In this document: one piece after another, positions 4,190-6,186 of the stretch
Layout: the number at the start of each line of letters is the position of its first letter
Numbering within the stretch: position 1 is the stretch's first letter
DNA from: Elusimicrobiota bacterium
GTDB taxonomy: Bacteria; Elusimicrobiota; Elusimicrobia; 2-02-FULL-39-32
Assembly (NCBI GenBank): GCA_023249835.1
Contig: JAHFBY010000121.1
Span: 1-6,186 of the forward strand
DNA length: 6,186 bases
Direction of reading: 5' to 3'
The notes under the pieces: generated by a model
The model's input: only the letters and a program-made list of their open reading frames with translations
What the model was told of the DNA's origin: nothing
Database searches by the model: none
Translations under genes and position numbers: made by a program

Positions 4190-6186
4190 ATGGATGATAT
4201 AACGAAAAGATTTAAAAGCTGGCTGAACGGAGGACCAACGCAAGCTCGGTCAGGGCCGATAGAGGAGAAAAACGCGGACGTTGCGGTCCCTGACCCTAAT
4301 CCGGTTGCGCCCGCCCTTTCTCCGCAAGTTTCGCCTCCTGAACCTGAGCCGGAAGCGATATTGCAATTAACTCAAGATGAAAAATTTGAATGGGAGCAGC
4401 GCGAATTTTCTCTGTTGCAGCAGCGCGAGGTTTCGGAAAAACGTTTGTTAGAGATGTCGGAAAAATTAGCCGAAACGCGCAAACGGTCCCAGGAAGAGCT
4501 GAAAAGAAAAGAGGAAGAAAAAATTAAACTTATTGCCGAGCTTTCGCTTGCAGACAGCCGCGCGCAGATAAAAATTGAAGAAGAGCACGGTAAATTCTTG
4601 CGCAGCCAAAAAGAAGCGCAAAAAGAAATCGAGGCCTTGGAAAAACAGATTCAGCATGAATCTGCGGTTTGGGCGCAAGAAATACAACAGCTTGAAAAAG
4701 AGCAGGAAGAGTTTACTAAACACGCTGAATTTCGCTTGCAAGAAAAAGAACTGGAACGAAAAAAACGGGAACAGGAACTTGAAAAAGGACTGTCCGATTT
4801 GAACGCGCGGGTTGAACAAATAGCAGTCCTAACTCAGTCGGAACAAAAACAGTGGGCCGATATGCTGCACGCGCATGACCAGGAAATCATTTCTTTGCGC
4901 AGCCAAGTGCAACTTAAAGCCTCTACCCGGAGGGCGCAAGAAGAACAGATGCAGTTTGACGTTAAACGCTTTAGCGAAGACAAGGAGTCCAAACTGCGCA
5001 CGCTGGAATTGCGGCTTGACCAAGAAAGGCAAACTTGGCAGGAAAAAGGAACCACAAAAGAGGCGGAATTGCGGACTTTAAAGATAGAGCAAGAACGCAA
5101 GGAAAGCGCTTTGAAGTTTGCGTTGCGGCGCAAGGAAAATGAAATGATGGCTTCCCGCGCCAGAGCCGAAGCCATGCTGCGATCTTTGGAAGATGAAGTT
5201 AAACGTATCCGCGCGCAAAAAGAAGCGGATATGAAGAACCGCATGGAAGAAACCGAGAAAATGCGGGTCGAGTTAATGTTGTTGGAGTCCCAATATAAAG
5301 TAGATGCGGAAAAATCAGAGGCCGAACTCGTTGCTTTGGAAAAAGAAGCCGCCAACGAGATCGCGTTTTTAGAGCAAAAAATCCAGGACGAAACGCGCGC
5401 CGGAGAAAAAGCCGTAATGGTTAAGGAGTCTGAAATTCAGGCTTTAGAAGTTCAGTTTTCCATTACGCGCAAAGAGTTGGAAGCGGAGTTCATCAATAAG
5501 CGCAACGAAATTGAGCTGCATCGTCAGAAGCTTAAAGATCAATTGTCTGAGCATAACAAAGTCTCAGAGCAGGAAAAGGAAGAGTACCGCGCCAATATTG
5601 CGCGGCGTGATGAAATGATGGCCCAACTCAAACAGGAGATGGGCCGCCGAATAGAAGGCATTCGTCGTTCGCGCGATCAATTCGGCCATGCCTTAGAGCG
5701 TAAGAAGCAAGAAATGAACCACGCCTTGCAAAACATCAATGAAAAACACAGGCAAGAAAAACAAAGAATTTTGCAGGAAATCTCTAATCGCGGCAGGCTC
5801 TTGTCGGATAAGAAAGCTGAACTTTTGCGCCAGCAGTCTCAATTGCAAATGGCGCTTAAAAAACAAGAAGAGCAGTTGATCTTTGAAATTCAACCCTTAA
5901 AAAACCAAGTCTGGGATTTGCGCAATAGGCTTGAACAGGAGCGCGCTTCCCGCGAGAAAGTGATGCGGGCTAAAGAGGAAATTTACCTTAATTTTAAAAA
6001 ACAGACCGAGTCCCAGGAAGAGTCGCTTTTAAATGAAATTAAAAGTTACGAGTTCAGCATTGCGGATGAGGATAAAAAAACACATTCTGAAATTGAGCGC
6101 ATCAGTAACCAGTGGGAAGTGGACAAAGCCGCGCTCGACCAATCTATGGCGGAAGCGGAAGTTGAGCTGCGCCAGGTCGGTTTGGA
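4190..6186 (+). CDS. Long coiled-coil protein, 3' end outside the window
   Basis: Open from ATG 4190 to the right edge (665 codons, no stop). An in-frame TAA at 4181-4183 excludes an earlier start; AAGGA (4175-4179) is a Shine-Dalgarno-like site 10 nt upstream. The first 15 residues (MDDITKRFKSWLNGG) could form a short amphipathic helix. Residues 16-56 are a proline- and acid-rich linker. From about 60 onward the chain is nearly all E, K, Q, R, A and L in heptad-like spacing, with almost no proline or glycine: a very long coiled coil. There is no signal peptide or membrane segment, so it should be cytoplasmic, on the same side as the FliG and TPR domains of the preceding gene 23 nt upstream. 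No Walker A or other enzymatic motif appears in the visible part, which argues against SMC or SbcC-type ATPases, although a domain may lie beyond the edge. A scaffold, filament or linker role is inference. Confidence 0.85.
   Translation, partial: MDDITKRFKSWLNGGPTQARSGPIEEKNADVAVPDPNPVAPALSPQVSPPEPEPEAILQLTQDEKFEWEQREFSLLQQREVSEKRLLEMSEKLAETRKRSQEELKRKEEEKIKLIAELSLADSRAQIKIEEEHGKFLRSQKEAQKEIEALEKQIQHESAVWAQEIQQLEKEQEEFTKHAEFRLQEKELERKKREQELEKGLSDLNARVEQIAVLTQSEQKQWADMLHAHDQEIISLRSQVQLKASTRRAQEEQMQFDVKRFSEDKESKLRTLELRLDQERQTWQEKGTTKEAELRTLKIEQERKESALKFALRRKENEMMASRARAEAMLRSLEDEVKRIRAQKEADMKNRMEETEKMRVELMLLESQYKVDAEKSEAELVALEKEAANEIAFLEQKIQDETRAGEKAVMVKESEIQALEVQFSITRKELEAEFINKRNEIELHRQKLKDQLSEHNKVSEQEKEEYRANIARRDEMMAQLKQEMGRRIEGIRRSRDQFGHALERKKQEMNHALQNINEKHRQEKQRILQEISNRGRLLSDKKAELLRQQSQLQMALKKQEEQLIFEIQPLKNQVWDLRNRLEQERASREKVMRAKEEIYLNFKKQTESQEESLLNEIKSYEFSIADEDKKTHSEIERISNQWEVDKAALDQSMAEAEVELRQVGL

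Noticed and set aside
4834..5355. Minus-strand open frame of 173 codons inside the coiled-coil gene
   Set aside because: Serine/cysteine-rich shadow of the K/E-rich plus-strand frame, which is continuous and coiled-coil-like; no domain is seen.
4190..6186. SMC, SbcC or Rad50-type ATPase for the coiled-coil protein
   Set aside because: No N-terminal Walker A motif or globular head; the chain starts with a short helix and a proline-rich linker. A C-terminal domain beyond the window cannot be excluded.
1..6186. CRISPR arrays, tRNA or rRNA genes, insertion sequences, attachment sites
   Set aside because: No direct-repeat arrays, tRNA- or rRNA-like sequence, transposase frames or terminal inverted repeats were seen by eye.

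Overview
The window holds a long regulatory leader (about 1-582) followed by three co-directional genes on the + strand that look like one operon. The gaps between genes are 38 and 23 nt, and the third gene runs off the right edge. Two encoded proteins carry export signals, and one is a predicted outer-membrane beta-barrel, so the host is a diderm (Gram-negative-type) bacterium. PorV/PorQ-type barrels fused to TPR repeats are familiar from little-cultured phyla such as Elusimicrobiota and Omnitrophota. That placement is recollection rather than evidence and is weak.

Leader: a C-rich tract (98-123) abuts a consensus TTGACA box (124-129), giving a plausible sigma70-type promoter. Downstream lies a convincing GEMM-I (cyclic-di-GMP-I) riboswitch aptamer (about 208-335) with a GAAA-capped P2, the conserved GACGCAAAGCC core and a long decorated P3. 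An intrinsic terminator follows at 434-474. The aptamer's 3' strand (315-336) is complementary to 420-441 (20 of 22 positions pair, three as G-U), and that segment contains the terminator's entire 5' arm. Aptamer plus terminator and antiterminator are therefore mutually exclusive, which predicts that c-di-GMP switches the operon OFF. A second possible promoter (521-548) lies after the terminator.

Genes: (1) 583-2208, an exported PorV/PorQ-like outer-membrane barrel with about four C-terminal TPRs. (2) 2247-4166, a natural fusion of a FliF-like periplasmic ring-building domain and transmembrane helix to FliG middle and C-terminal (rotor) domains, ending in two TPRs. The FliF tail and the FliG N-domain, which normally bind each other, are absent. 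(3) 4190-6186 and beyond, a cytoplasmic protein that is almost entirely coiled coil in the part seen.

Together they suggest an envelope-spanning machine built on flagellar rotor parts: a barrel with TPRs predicted to face the periplasm, an inner-membrane ring with a cytoplasmic rotor and TPR face, and a long cytoplasmic coiled coil, under c-di-GMP control. No other flagellar gene (rod, hook, filament, export or stator) is visible. Whether the machine rotates, glides, secretes or scaffolds cannot be decided from this window.
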